Assembly: GCF_020169415.1 (NCBI RefSeq)
Contig: NZ_JAIULG010000013.1
Coordinates: forward strand, 19,255-83,254
From: Tsukamurella sp. M9C
GTDB lineage: Bacteria; Actinomycetota; Actinomycetes; Mycobacteriales; Mycobacteriaceae
Reading direction: 5' to 3'
DNA: 64,000 bases
The translations under genes and the position numbers were made by a program. Shown piece after piece: positions 34,235 to 42,097 of this stretch. A model generated the notes under the pieces. That model worked only from the letters and a program-made list of their open reading frames with translations, was not told the origin of the DNA and ran no database searches. How positions within the stretch are numbered: the first letter of the stretch is position 1; every line of letters begins with the position of its first letter.

Positions 34235-35157
34235 GCGTCCCGCAGGACGTCCAGGGCGTGCTGCAGATCGTCGGGGTAGGGCGAGGTGAACTCCACGTAC
34301 TCCCCCTGCGTGGGGTGCGTGAAGCCCAGGGTGCGGGCGTGCAGCCACTGCCGGTCCAGGCCCAGCCGCTTGGCGAGAACCGGGTCGGAGCCGTAGGTCT
34401 GGTCGCCGCAGCACGGGTGGTGCAGCGCCGCGAAATGCACGCGGATCTGGTGCGTGCGGCCGGTCTCGAGGTGCACGTCCAGCAGCGTCGCGGCCTGGAA
34501 GGCCTCGATCGTGTCGTAGTGCGTGATCGACGGCTTGCCGTCCTTGGTGACCGCGAACTTCCAGTCGGAGCTGCGGTGCCGGCCGATCGGGGCGTCGATG
34601 GTGCCGGACATCGGATCCGGGTGGCCCTGTACCAGCGCGTGGTACCGCTTGTCGACGGTGCGCTGCTTGAACGCCCGCTTGAGCACGGTGTAAGCGCGCT
34701 CGGAGACGGCGACGGCCATGACGCCGGAGGTGCCGACGTCGAGGCGGTGCACGATGCCCTGCCGCTCGGCCGCGCCCGAGGTGGAGATCCGGAAGCCGGC
34801 GGCGGCGAGGCCGCCGATCACCGTCGGACCGGTCCAGCCGACGGAGGCGTGCGCGGCGACGCCCACGGGCTTGTCGACGACGACGATGTCGGCGTCGGAG
34901 TAGAGGATGTTCATCCCGGGCACGGGCTCGGCGACGATCTCCAGCGGCCGCGCGGGCTCGGGGAGCGTCACGTCGAGCAGGGCCCCGGCGTGCAGCTTGT
35001 CGGACTTGCCGACCGCGACCCCGTCGAGCGTGACGGAGCCCTCGGCGGCCAGCTCGGAGACGACGGTCCGCGAGAGCCCCAGCAGGCGGGCGACGCCCGC
35101 GTCGACCCGCAGGCCGTCGAGCCCGTCGGGCACGGGCATGGTGCGCGATTCACGCAT
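34231..35157 (-). CDS. RluA/RluD-family 23S rRNA pseudouridine synthase
   Basis: A 308-residue pseudouridine synthase. An N-terminal S4 RNA-binding domain (about 15-75, [25 protein letters not shown]) precedes the catalytic domain. The active-site motif HRLDVGTSG (about 138-146) contains the nucleophilic Asp, and [11 protein letters not shown] is typical of the RluA group. The ATG at 35157 has GGAGG upstream and overlaps the end of lspA by 8 bases. lspA-rluD pairing is conserved in actinobacteria (Rv1539-Rv1540 in M. tuberculosis). The exact target uridines cannot be read from sequence. Confidence 0.93.
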   Translation of the reverse strand: MRESRTMPVPDGLDGLRVDAGVARLLGLSRTVVSELAAEGSVTLDGVAVGKSDKLHAGALLDVTLPEPARPLEIVAEPVPGMNILYSDADIVVVDKPVGVAAHASVGWTGPTVIGGLAAAGFRISTSGAAERQGIVHRLDVGTSGVMAVAVSERAYTVLKRAFKQRTVDKRYHALVQGHPDPMSGTIDAPIGRHRSSDWKFAVTKDGKPSITHYDTIEAFQAATLLDVHLETGRTHQIRVHFAALHHPCCGDQTYGSDPVLAKRLGLDRQWLHARTLGFTHPTQGEYVEFTSPYPDDLQHALDVLRDA

Positions 35158-35737
35158 CGGTCGCCTCCGATCCGGTGGTGCCGGCCTTCTCGGCCGTGGT
35201 CTTATCCGGTGTGCGCGTGCGCTTCTCGCCGAAGCCCTCGTAGGGGTCGCGCCCGAACAGCGTGAGCGCCACGAGCAGCACGGCGGCGACGCTGATCGCG
35301 CAGTCGGCGGTGTTGAACACGGGGAACCAGTCGCCGACGGAGAAGAAGTCGATCACGTGGCCCCGGAAGACGCCGGGAGCACGGAAGATCCGGTCGGCGA
35401 GGTTGCCCAGCGCGCCGCCGAGGACCAGGCCGAGGCCGAGCGCCCAGGGCAGCGACGTGAGCTTGGAGCCCATCCGCACGATCCATACGACGACGCCCAC
35501 GGCGATCAGCGTGAGCACCCAGGTGTAGCCGGTGGCCATGGAGAAGGCGGCGCCCGGGTTCTTCACGAACAGCAGGCTGAACGGGCCGAGCACGTGGATC
35601 TTCTCGCCGTAGGTCATGTGCCGGACCACCGTGGTCTTCGCGGCCAGGTCGATGAGGAAGACCGCGACCGCGACCACCGCCAGGAGGATGCGCGGGTTCC
35701 GATACCAGCTCGGCCGTGCGGTTGCGGGGGAATCCAT
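35150..35737 (-). CDS. lspA: Signal peptidase II (lipoprotein signal peptidase)
   Basis: An integral membrane aspartic protease that removes signal peptides from prolipoproteins. The 195-residue protein has four predicted helices. The family signatures are [20 protein letters not shown] and FNTADCAI; the last two hold the catalytic Asp pair. A charged C-terminal tail ([16 protein letters not shown]) follows the last helix. The start is ATG 35737; longer upstream frames overlap the divergent lipoprotein gene. It is first in lspA-rluD-(34234 gene). The window encodes several lipoproteins that would be its substrates. Confidence 0.96.
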   Translation of the reverse strand: MDSPATARPSWYRNPRILLAVVAVAVFLIDLAAKTTVVRHMTYGEKIHVLGPFSLLFVKNPGAAFSMATGYTWVLTLIAVGVVVWIVRMGSKLTSLPWALGLGLVLGGALGNLADRIFRAPGVFRGHVIDFFSVGDWFPVFNTADCAISVAAVLLVALTLFGRDPYEGFGEKRTRTPDKTTAEKAGTTGSEATDA

Positions 35738-35764
35738 GGCTCCATCATCCACTACGGTGGCGGT

Positions 35765-36748
35765 GTGCATGGCAAGCGGTTGCGGCTGGTCCCGGTGGTG
35801 GCGACATCGACGGTGGTGCTCGTCACCGCCCTCGCGGGATGCGGGGACGGCGACTCCGCCGGCGCCGGCGCCTCCTCGTCGGCGGCGCCCGCCCGGCAGT
35901 CGGTGGCGGCCCCGGCCGCGACGGCGGGCTGCGTCGCGACCCCGCCGGCGCTCCCCAGCCACGCGGTCACCGTCGACGTGCCACAGGCGAAGGTGGTGCT
36001 CGACTCCCCCGGCACCGGTGCGCCGCGCGCGCTGACGGTGCGCCCGACCGCGGTCGCGGAGTACGCCCTGTTCACCAACTCCCTGCAGGTCTCCCAGGTC
36101 GGGACCGAGCCACCGTCGGGTGGCAACCGCGACGTCACGCTGCCGATGGTCGCGCAGCCGACCTGCGCCGATCCGCTCGACGTCTACCTCTTCTTCGCCG
36201 CGCCGCGGTCCACCGACGCCGCCACCACGCAGGCCCTCGAGGTCGAGGCCGGGTCCGTCGCCCGCGTGCGGCTCGCCCCGAGCGGCGAGGTGCGCGCGTT
36301 CACCCTCGCTGCCCCGCCCGGAGTCTCCGCCGAGGCGCAGTCCACGTTCGAGCAGGCCCTGCTGCAGACCTTCCTGCGGCTCGTTCCCCTGCCCGCCGAG
36401 CCGGTCGCCCCGGGCGCGACGTGGACCGTCACGCGGTCCATCCGCGCCGACAGCACCCTCACCCAGACCATGCAGGTGACGCTCGGCGGCACCGTCGAGC
36501 GGCCCGAGCTGAAGGCGAAGGTCGACGAGTCGCCCGACGACTCCGTCTTCCGGGTGCCCGGCAGCGGCACCACCCTGACGATCGAGAGCTACACCTCCGA
36601 GGGCAACGGCACCATCGAGATCGACCCGGCGCGGGCCTTCGGCCAGGGCGGCGTGCAGTTGGAGGGCGGCCGCACGCTGCTCGGCGACGATCCGGCGAAG
36701 AAGCTCACGCAGAAGACGGGCAGCGTCTACCGGTTCGGGCCGAAGTAG
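35765..36748 (+). CDS. Lipoprotein of unknown function
   Basis: A 327-residue protein with a clear lipoprotein signal: basic MHGKRLRL, hydrophobic VPVVATSTVVLVTA, and lipobox LAGC with Cys26. A Ser/Ala/Pro linker follows, then a beta-rich extracytoplasmic domain without motifs I recognise (for example LPAEPVAPGATWTVTRSI and VFRVPGSGTTLTIESYTS). Start at GTG 35765; only 27 bases separate it from the divergent lspA start, so promoters must overlap coding ends. It converges on the MTB12-like gene 14 bases away. Confidence 0.8.
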   Translation: MHGKRLRLVPVVATSTVVLVTALAGCGDGDSAGAGASSSAAPARQSVAAPAATAGCVATPPALPSHAVTVDVPQAKVVLDSPGTGAPRALTVRPTAVAEYALFTNSLQVSQVGTEPPSGGNRDVTLPMVAQPTCADPLDVYLFFAAPRSTDAATTQALEVEAGSVARVRLAPSGEVRAFTLAAPPGVSAEAQSTFEQALLQTFLRLVPLPAEPVAPGATWTVTRSIRADSTLTQTMQVTLGGTVERPELKAKVDESPDDSVFRVPGSGTTLTIESYTSEGNGTIEIDPARAFGQGGVQLEGGRTLLGDDPAKKLTQKTGSVYRFGPK

Positions 36749-36762
36749 CCCGGATCCCGCGG

Positions 36763-37260
36763 TCAGTGGCAGGAGGGCGAGTCGCGCCCGACCTGGACGA
36801 TCATCTGGCAGGCGTAGGAGCGCTGCAGCTTCCACCGGCCCTCGTCGAAGGCGAGGGACGCGTAGGCGAGCTGGTTCGTGCCGCCCATGAGCACCGAGAA
36901 CTGCGCCTTCGCCAGGCCCGGCTGCTCCAGCACCGGTCGGCCGATGTGCCAGCTGACCTGAGGATTGTCGCTGCGCAGCTTGACCAGCTCGTCGAACAGC
37001 GGGGCGTCGGCGGGGGTGGCGCCCTGCACCAGCTGCACCTTCTCCTCGAGCGGGACCTTCGGATCGACGGCCCGGGAGAGCATCTCCTCGAGCTGCTGCG
37101 TCGACGGCGCGCGGTCCGGCGTGCTCGACGGGGCCTCCGTCACCTGGGCGGAGACGGCCGAGGGGGTGCTCGACCGCGATTCGGTGCTCTCCCCGCTGCA
37201 GGCACCGCAGGCCAGGCCCACGAGTACCGCGACGGGGGCCATGAAGACCCGTCCGCGCAT
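36763..37260 (-). CDS. MTB12-like low-molecular-weight antigen, lipoprotein
   Basis: A 165-residue secreted protein. The signal (MRGRVFMAPVAVLVGLACGAC) ends in a lipobox-like sequence. A Ser/Thr-rich linker is followed by a domain with the pattern of mycobacterial MTB12/CFP-2: QLEEMLSRAVDP, LVQGATPADAPLFDELVKL, then a SNTF2-like core of WHIGRPVLEQPGLAKAQFSVLMGG and final paired cysteines (SYACQM and SPSC). ATG 37260 has GGAGGTGA about 8 bases upstream; a GTG at 37272 lies inside that site and is rejected. The presence of this family supports assignment to the mycolic-acid actinobacteria. Confidence 0.8.
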   Translation of the reverse strand: MRGRVFMAPVAVLVGLACGACSGESTESRSSTPSAVSAQVTEAPSSTPDRAPSTQQLEEMLSRAVDPKVPLEEKVQLVQGATPADAPLFDELVKLRSDNPQVSWHIGRPVLEQPGLAKAQFSVLMGGTNQLAYASLAFDEGRWKLQRSYACQMIVQVGRDSPSCH

Positions 37261-37363
37261 CGAGAAGTTCACCTCCGTCCGGCCGCTGCTTCGCCGCCTC
37301 CACTATGCCAAACGCGGCGCGGTGCGCCACCGCAGCCCGCGTCCGGCATGCGATGCTGCTCGC

Positions 37364-38308
37364 ATGCCTGAAGTGATCGTGCTCGCCACGGGCGGCACCA
37401 TCGCCAGCCGTTACGACGACGCCGGCGCCGCGGTCCCCGCCGACGCGGGCGCGGCGCTGGTCGCGACCGCCGGGGCCGTACCCGGCGTCGACGTGACGGT
37501 CCGCGACGTGACCTCGGCGGACTCGTCCGCGCTGACGCTCGACCAGCTGGACGAGATCCGCGCCGCGGTCACGGACGCCCTCGGCGACCCGGGCGTGGCG
37601 GGCGTCGTGGTGACGCACGGCACGGACACCATGGAGGAGACCTCACTGCTGGTCGATCTCACGCATGCGGACCCGCGGCCCGTCGTCTTCACCGGCGCGC
37701 AGCACCCCGCCGACTCCCCCGCCGCCGACGGTCCCGCGAACCTCGCGGAGGCGATCGCCGTCGCCGCCGACCCCGCCTACCGCGGACTCGGGGTGCTGCT
37801 CTCCTTCGCCGGGCAGGTCCAGACGGTGCGTGGCCTCGCTAAGGTCTCCACGGTCGCGCCGCAGCCCTTCGCCGGCGGCCTCCCCGTGGCCGAGCTCGCC
37901 GGCACCGCGCCGCACCGGCTGCTGACCAAGCCCGCGCCGGTCGCGGGGGTCCGGGTGGACGTCGTGGCGTCGTATCCGGGGGCCGACGGTGCGCTCGTCG
38001 ACGCGGCCGTCGAAGCCGGGGCGCGCGGGATCGTGCTGGCGGGCACCGGAAGCGGGAACACGACGGTGGCGCTGGCGGACGCGGTGCGGCGCGCCCTGGA
38101 CGCGGGTGTCGTCGTGGTCGTCTCCACGCGGATCGCGTCCGGACCCGTCGACGCGGCGTACGGCGGGGGCGGCGGCGCGGCCGATCTCGTCGCCGCCGGG
38201 GCGCTGCTGTCGCGGCGCCTGCGGCCCGGCCAGGCGCGGATCGTGCTGCTGGCGCTACTGGCGGCCGGCGTGGGCCCGCGGTGGATCGGGGCGTATCTGG
38301 GGCGGTAG
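37364..38308 (+). CDS. ansA: L-asparaginase
   Basis: Hydrolyses asparagine to aspartate and ammonia. The 314-residue protein carries both asparaginase signatures: VLATGGTIAS (about 5-14, nucleophilic Thr) and VVTHGTDTMEETS (about 85-97, second catalytic Thr with Asp). SFAGQV and GIVLAGTGSGNT support the fold. No signal peptide is present, so it is the cytoplasmic type. ATG 37364 matches the usual N terminus; the open frame extends upstream over the MTB12-like gene and that part is not used. The position near lspA, dinX and ileS matches ansA of M. tuberculosis. Confidence 0.94.
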   Translation: MPEVIVLATGGTIASRYDDAGAAVPADAGAALVATAGAVPGVDVTVRDVTSADSSALTLDQLDEIRAAVTDALGDPGVAGVVVTHGTDTMEETSLLVDLTHADPRPVVFTGAQHPADSPAADGPANLAEAIAVAADPAYRGLGVLLSFAGQVQTVRGLAKVSTVAPQPFAGGLPVAELAGTAPHRLLTKPAPVAGVRVDVVASYPGADGALVDAAVEAGARGIVLAGTGSGNTTVALADAVRRALDAGVVVVVSTRIASGPVDAAYGGGGGAADLVAAGALLSRRLRPGQARIVLLALLAAGVGPRWIGAYLGR

Positions 38309-38333
38309 CCCGGGGGCGCGGTAGGTTCGGCTC

Positions 38334-39695
38334 ATGGCCCGCGGAATGGCCGGCCCCACCCAGCCGGCACGCCTGATCGTCCTCGGTTTCGGCCTGACGA
38401 CGGTGCTCGGCACCATCCTGCTCTCCCTGCCGATCGCGTCGACCGACGGCCGGCGGACCGGCCTGAGTACGGCCCTGTTCACCGCCACGTCGGCGGTGTG
38501 CGTCAACGGCCTCGCGGTGGTCGACACCGAATCGCACTGGTCCACCTTCGGCGAGGTGGTGATCATGGTGCTGGTGCAGGTGGGCGGCCTCGGGATCATC
38601 TCGCTGGCGTCGCTGCTGGGGCTGCTCGTGGCGCGGCACATCGGGCTACGGCTGCAGATCGTGGCGCAGGCGGAGAACAAGAGCCTGCAGCTCGGCGAGA
38701 GCAAACGGGTGGTGCTCGGTGTGGTCCGGATGAGCCTCGCAGTGGAGGCGGTGACGGCGCTGTTCCTGTTCGCGCGGTTCGCGACCGCCTACGACCACTC
38801 CCTCGGGCGGGCGGCGTACCTCGCCGTGTTCCACGCCGTCACCGCCTACAACAACGCGGGCATCGCGCTGTGGGGCGACAGCCTCACGCGGTTCGCCACC
38901 GACCCGATGATCATCGTGCCGATCATGGTCGCGATCGTGATCGGCGGACTCGGCTTCCCGGTGATCTACGAGGTCACGCGGGCGGTGCGGCGCAGCGTGG
39001 GTCGCGAGACCGCGCTCACCCGATGGTCGCTGCACACCAAGCTGACACTGGTCACCTACTTCGCGCTCACGGTGGTGGGCGTCGCGATGATCACCGCGTT
39101 CGAGTGGACGAACCCGGCCACGCTGGGGCCGCGGGACGTCGCCGGCAAGATCCTCACCGGCACGTTCGCGGGCGTCTCGCCGCGGACCGCCGGTTTCAAC
39201 TCGATCGACGTGGGAGCGATGCACCCGACGTCGCTGCTGACGACCGACGTCCTGATGTTCATCGGCGGCGGCAGCGGCGGTGTGGCGGGCGGGATCAAGG
39301 TGACGACGTTCGCGATCCTGGCGTTCGTGATCTGGGCCGAGATCCGGGGCGAGCCCACCGTGCACGCGTTCGGCCGGCGCATCGGCGCGGACGTGCAGCG
39401 CCAGGCGATCACGGTGGCCCTGATGAGCGTGGGCGCGGTGATGACGGGCACGCTGATCATGCTGCAGATGACGCGGTTCGACCTCGACGTGGTGCTGTTC
39501 GAGGTGGTGTCGGCGTTCTCGACGGTGGGCCTGAGCACCGGAATCACCGACGAGCTGCCCCTCGGCGGGCGGATACTGCTGGTGGTGCTGATGTTCGCGG
39601 GCCGACTCGGTCCCGTGACCGTGGCGTCCGCGCTCGCCCTGCGTGAGCGCGAACGCCGTTACGAATTGCCGGAGGAGCGTCCGATCGTTGGCTAA
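38334..39695 (+). CDS. ktrB: KtrB/TrkH-type potassium channel subunit
   Basis: A 453-residue integral membrane protein that forms the K+ translocating pore. Four membrane-pore-membrane repeats are visible, with selectivity-filter-like sequences such as TSAVCVNGL, YNNAGIAL, VSPRTAGFNS and STVGLSTGI. The intramembrane Gly-rich gate region GGGSGGVAGGIK is characteristic of KtrB. ATG 38334 is used; ATG 38346 is possible. The last 8 bases overlap ktrA, which encodes its cytoplasmic regulator. Confidence 0.93.
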   Translation: MARGMAGPTQPARLIVLGFGLTTVLGTILLSLPIASTDGRRTGLSTALFTATSAVCVNGLAVVDTESHWSTFGEVVIMVLVQVGGLGIISLASLLGLLVARHIGLRLQIVAQAENKSLQLGESKRVVLGVVRMSLAVEAVTALFLFARFATAYDHSLGRAAYLAVFHAVTAYNNAGIALWGDSLTRFATDPMIIVPIMVAIVIGGLGFPVIYEVTRAVRRSVGRETALTRWSLHTKLTLVTYFALTVVGVAMITAFEWTNPATLGPRDVAGKILTGTFAGVSPRTAGFNSIDVGAMHPTSLLTTDVLMFIGGGSGGVAGGIKVTTFAILAFVIWAEIRGEPTVHAFGRRIGADVQRQAITVALMSVGAVMTGTLIMLQMTRFDLDVVLFEVVSAFSTVGLSTGITDELPLGGRILLVVLMFAGRLGPVTVASALALRERERRYELPEERPIVG

Positions 39696-40362
39696 GTCAC
39701 TCAAACGCAGCGGAATGCGCATCGTCGTGATCGGGCTGGGGCGGTTCGGGACGTCCCTGGCGAACGAGCTCATCCTGCAGGGCGCGGAAGTACTCGGGCT
39801 GGACGCCGATCCGCGCCGGGTCCAGCGCATCTCCGACGACCTGACGTACGCCGCCGTCGCCGACTCCACCGACGAGGAGGCGCTGAAGCAGTTGGGAGTC
39901 CCCGACTTCGAGCACGCGGTGGTCGCCATCGGGTCGGATCTCGAAGCCGGGATCCTCACGACCTCGCTGCTCGCCGAGTTCCGGATCCCCAACATCTGGG
40001 CGAAAGCCACGAGCCATCAGCACCGCAGGATCCTCGAGCGGGTCGGCGCACACCACGTGGTGCTCCCCGAGCACGAGATGGGCGAGCGGGTGGCGCATTT
40101 GGTGACGGGCGGGAAGATGCTCGACTACGTGGAGTTCGAGCAGGACTACGCGATGGTCAAGGCGCACGCGCCGCGCAGCATCGTCGGGAAGGCGCTCAAG
40201 GATTCCGGCGTGCGGTACAAGTACGGGATCACCGTGGTCGCGATCAAGCACCCCGGCGAGGATTTCACGCACGCCGACTACGACACGATCGTCCAGGACG
40301 GCGACGTGTTGATCGTGGCGGGCCGGAACGAGGCCGTCGAGGCGTTCGCGGACGTGAACTGA
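39688..40362 (+). CDS. ktrA: KtrA/TrkA-type potassium channel regulatory subunit
   Basis: A 224-residue RCK protein that gates KtrB. An N-terminal RCK-N Rossmann domain has the nucleotide-binding VIGLGRFGTSLANEL (about 13-27), with Asp at the end of strand 2 (LGLDAD), followed by a C-terminal RCK-C (TrkA-C) domain from about 140. The TTG at 39688 has GGAGGAG 10 bases upstream and overlaps the ktrB stop, giving MAKSLKRSGMRIVVIG; an internal ATG at 39715 would shorten it by nine residues and spoil the coupling. Transcription is surely joint with ktrB. Confidence 0.92.
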   Translation: MAKSLKRSGMRIVVIGLGRFGTSLANELILQGAEVLGLDADPRRVQRISDDLTYAAVADSTDEEALKQLGVPDFEHAVVAIGSDLEAGILTTSLLAEFRIPNIWAKATSHQHRRILERVGAHHVVLPEHEMGERVAHLVTGGKMLDYVEFEQDYAMVKAHAPRSIVGKALKDSGVRYKYGITVVAIKHPGEDFTHADYDTIVQDGDVLIVAGRNEAVEAFADVN

Positions 40363-40369
40363 CGGCGTT

Positions 40370-41518
40370 TCAGTCGCACTGCTTCGGAGAGTTCAGTGCG
40401 GCGCGGACTGCGTCGGTGTGCTCGCCCAGGGCCGGCGGTCGGCGGTAGTCGGCGACGGGGGTGCGCGAGAAGGCGATCGGGTTGCGCACCTGGTCCATCG
40501 CACCGTCGCCGACGGTGACCCGCGGGCGCAGCCCGAGGCGGTCGGCGAGCGCGAATCCCGAGGCGACGTCGCCGACGGTGCCGGCCGGGACCCCGGCATC
40601 GGTCAGTCTGCGGGCCCACTCCTCGGCGTCCTGCGCCGCGAGGCGGTCCTCGAGCAGCGCGACCATCTCGGCGCGGTGCCGCACGCGGTCGGGATTGGTC
40701 GCGAACCGCGGATCGTCCGCCAGTTCCGCGGCGCCGACGGTGCCCGCGAGCCGGGCGAACTGACCGTCGTTGCCGCACGCCACGGCGATGATGCCGTCGC
40801 GGCATCGGAGGGTCTCGTAGGGCGAGATCGACGGGTGGGTGTTGCCCATCCGTGCCGGGGCGGTGTCCGTCGCGAGGAAGTTCGCGCCCTGGTTGGCGAG
40901 CGAACCGAGAAGGGACGAGAGCAGATTCACCTCGACGCGCTGCCCCAGGCCCGAGCGCTCCCGCTCGTAGAGGGCGGCGAGGATCCCGGCGACGGCGTCC
41001 TTGGCGGTGACGACGTCGACGAGGGCGACGCCCACCTTCATCGGATCGCCGTCCGGCTCGCCCGTGATGCTCATCAGCCCGCCGACGGCCTGGACGAGGA
41101 AGTCGTAGCCCGGCAGGGCGGCGCCCTCGCCGGAGCCGAAACCGGTGACGGAGCAGTAGATCAGGCGCGGGTTGGCCGCGGCCAACTCCTCGTAGCCGAA
41201 GCCCTTCTTCTCGAGCGCCCCGCTGCGGAAGTTCTCGACGAGAACGTCGGCGCGGAGCGCCAGTTCGCGGGCGGCGGCGCGGTCCTCGGGATCGTCGAGG
41301 TCGAGCTCGACGCTGCGCTTGGAGCGGTTCGCCGACTCGAAGTAGGCGCTGGTCCGCTCGGTCCAGGGCGGTCCCCAGGCCCGGGTGTCGTCGCCGGTGC
41401 CGGGACGTTCTAGCTTGATCACGTCGGCGCCGAGGTCCGCGAGCATCACCGTCGCAAGGGGACCCGCCAGCACGCGACTGAAGTCCGCGACCACGATTCC
41501 GTCGAGTATCGATGTCAT
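40370..41518 (-). CDS. Class III (formyl-CoA transferase/CaiB-type) CoA-transferase
   Basis: A 382-residue CoA-transferase of the CaiB/BaiF family, which moves CoA between carboxylic acids. Features: VADFSRVLAGPLATVMLADLGADVIKLE near the N terminus, VENFRSGALEKKGFGYEEL, the catalytic Asp139 in GYDFLVQAVGG, and GMxxG-like ITGEPDGDPMKVG. ATG 41518 has GGGAGA upstream; an upstream in-frame GTG-type extension to 41575 lacks a site. Its substrate is unknown. It converges on ktrA with 7 bases between and diverges from the SRPBCC gene. Confidence 0.92.
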   Translation of the reverse strand: MTSILDGIVVADFSRVLAGPLATVMLADLGADVIKLERPGTGDDTRAWGPPWTERTSAYFESANRSKRSVELDLDDPEDRAAARELALRADVLVENFRSGALEKKGFGYEELAAANPRLIYCSVTGFGSGEGAALPGYDFLVQAVGGLMSITGEPDGDPMKVGVALVDVVTAKDAVAGILAALYERERSGLGQRVEVNLLSSLLGSLANQGANFLATDTAPARMGNTHPSISPYETLRCRDGIIAVACGNDGQFARLAGTVGAAELADDPRFATNPDRVRHRAEMVALLEDRLAAQDAEEWARRLTDAGVPAGTVGDVASGFALADRLGLRPRVTVGDGAMDQVRNPIAFSRTPVADYRRPPALGEHTDAVRAALNSPKQCD

Positions 41519-41613
41519 CGTCTCTCCCTGCCTGACCGGTATCCGTTCGCGCCGAGCCGCACGTCGCCCTCGCACCCTAGCCGCGTCCCGTCGAACCTCG
41601 GTAGCGTGGCGGA

Positions 41614-42009
41614 ATGACCGAGGAGTCCCGCCACATCAGCGTCGTGATCCCCCGTCCGGCGGAGGAGGTGTACGCCTTCGCGCGCGATCCGCAGAACCTC
41701 GTCCGCTGGGCGGCCGGCCTCGCGACCGGCGTGCGGTTCGACGGTGACGACCTGCTGACGGACTCGCCGATGGGCGAGGTGCGGGTGCGGTTCGCGCCGG
41801 ACAATCCGTTCGGCGTCCTCGACCACGACGTGACTCTGCCCGACGGCACCGTCGTGAACAATCCCCTGCGCGTGCTGACGCACCCGGACGGCGCGGAGGT
41901 GCTGTTCACGGTGCGGCGGCTGGGCGCGAGCGACGCCGACTTCGCCCGGGACTGCGCGACGGTGCTCGCCGACCTGGAGCGCCTGCGCTCGGTGATGCTC
42001 GCGCCCTGA
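41614..42009 (+). CDS. SRPBCC (START-like) family protein
   Basis: A 131-residue protein starting MTEESRHISVVIPRPAEEVYAFARDPQNLVRWAAGL (split here: the VIPRPAEEVYAFARDP part is typical of SRPBCC folds). It is a single ligand-binding barrel and ends ADLERLRSVMLAP. There is no signal peptide. ATG 41614 is the natural start. It diverges from the CoA-transferase gene and stands before the 13E12-type gene. Ligand unknown. Confidence 0.78.
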   Translation: MTEESRHISVVIPRPAEEVYAFARDPQNLVRWAAGLATGVRFDGDDLLTDSPMGEVRVRFAPDNPFGVLDHDVTLPDGTVVNNPLRVLTHPDGAEVLFTVRRLGASDADFARDCATVLADLERLRSVMLAP

Positions 42010-42021
42010 CGACCCACCGCG

Positions 42022-42043
42022 TCATCGAACTTTTTATCGATGA
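42022..42043. repeat. Inverted repeat in AT-rich segment before the DUF222/HNH gene
   Basis: TCATCGA (42022-42028) and TCGATGA (42037-42043) are perfect inverted 7-base arms around an AT-rich 8-base spacer (actttttа-type, 42029-42036). It sits 5 bases upstream of the -35 box of the next gene. It could be a protein-binding site, or a weak terminator for the SRPBCC gene ending at 42009. Its composition is strikingly AT-rich for this genome. Confidence 0.5.
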
Positions 42044-42046
42044 ATG

Positions 42047-42076
42047 TTGCAGTCCCATCGAACGCCGAGGTAGAAT
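42047..42076 (+). promoter_or_regulatory. Sigma-70-type promoter of the DUF222/HNH gene
   Basis: TTGCAG (42047-42052) and TAGAAT (42071-42076) are separated by 18 bases, an unusually good housekeeping-type promoter for this window. Transcription would start near 42083, and AAGGGGG (42087-42093) precedes ATG 42098, leaving a leader of only about 15 bases. Confidence 0.65.
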
Positions 42077-42097
42077 CGAGGTATTCAAGGGGGCCAG

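Noticed and set aside
35150..37618. Apparent 822-residue protein ending in LspA
   Set aside because: Only the last 195 residues look like protein; the rest is antisense to the lipoprotein and MTB12-like genes. ATG 35737 is the real start.
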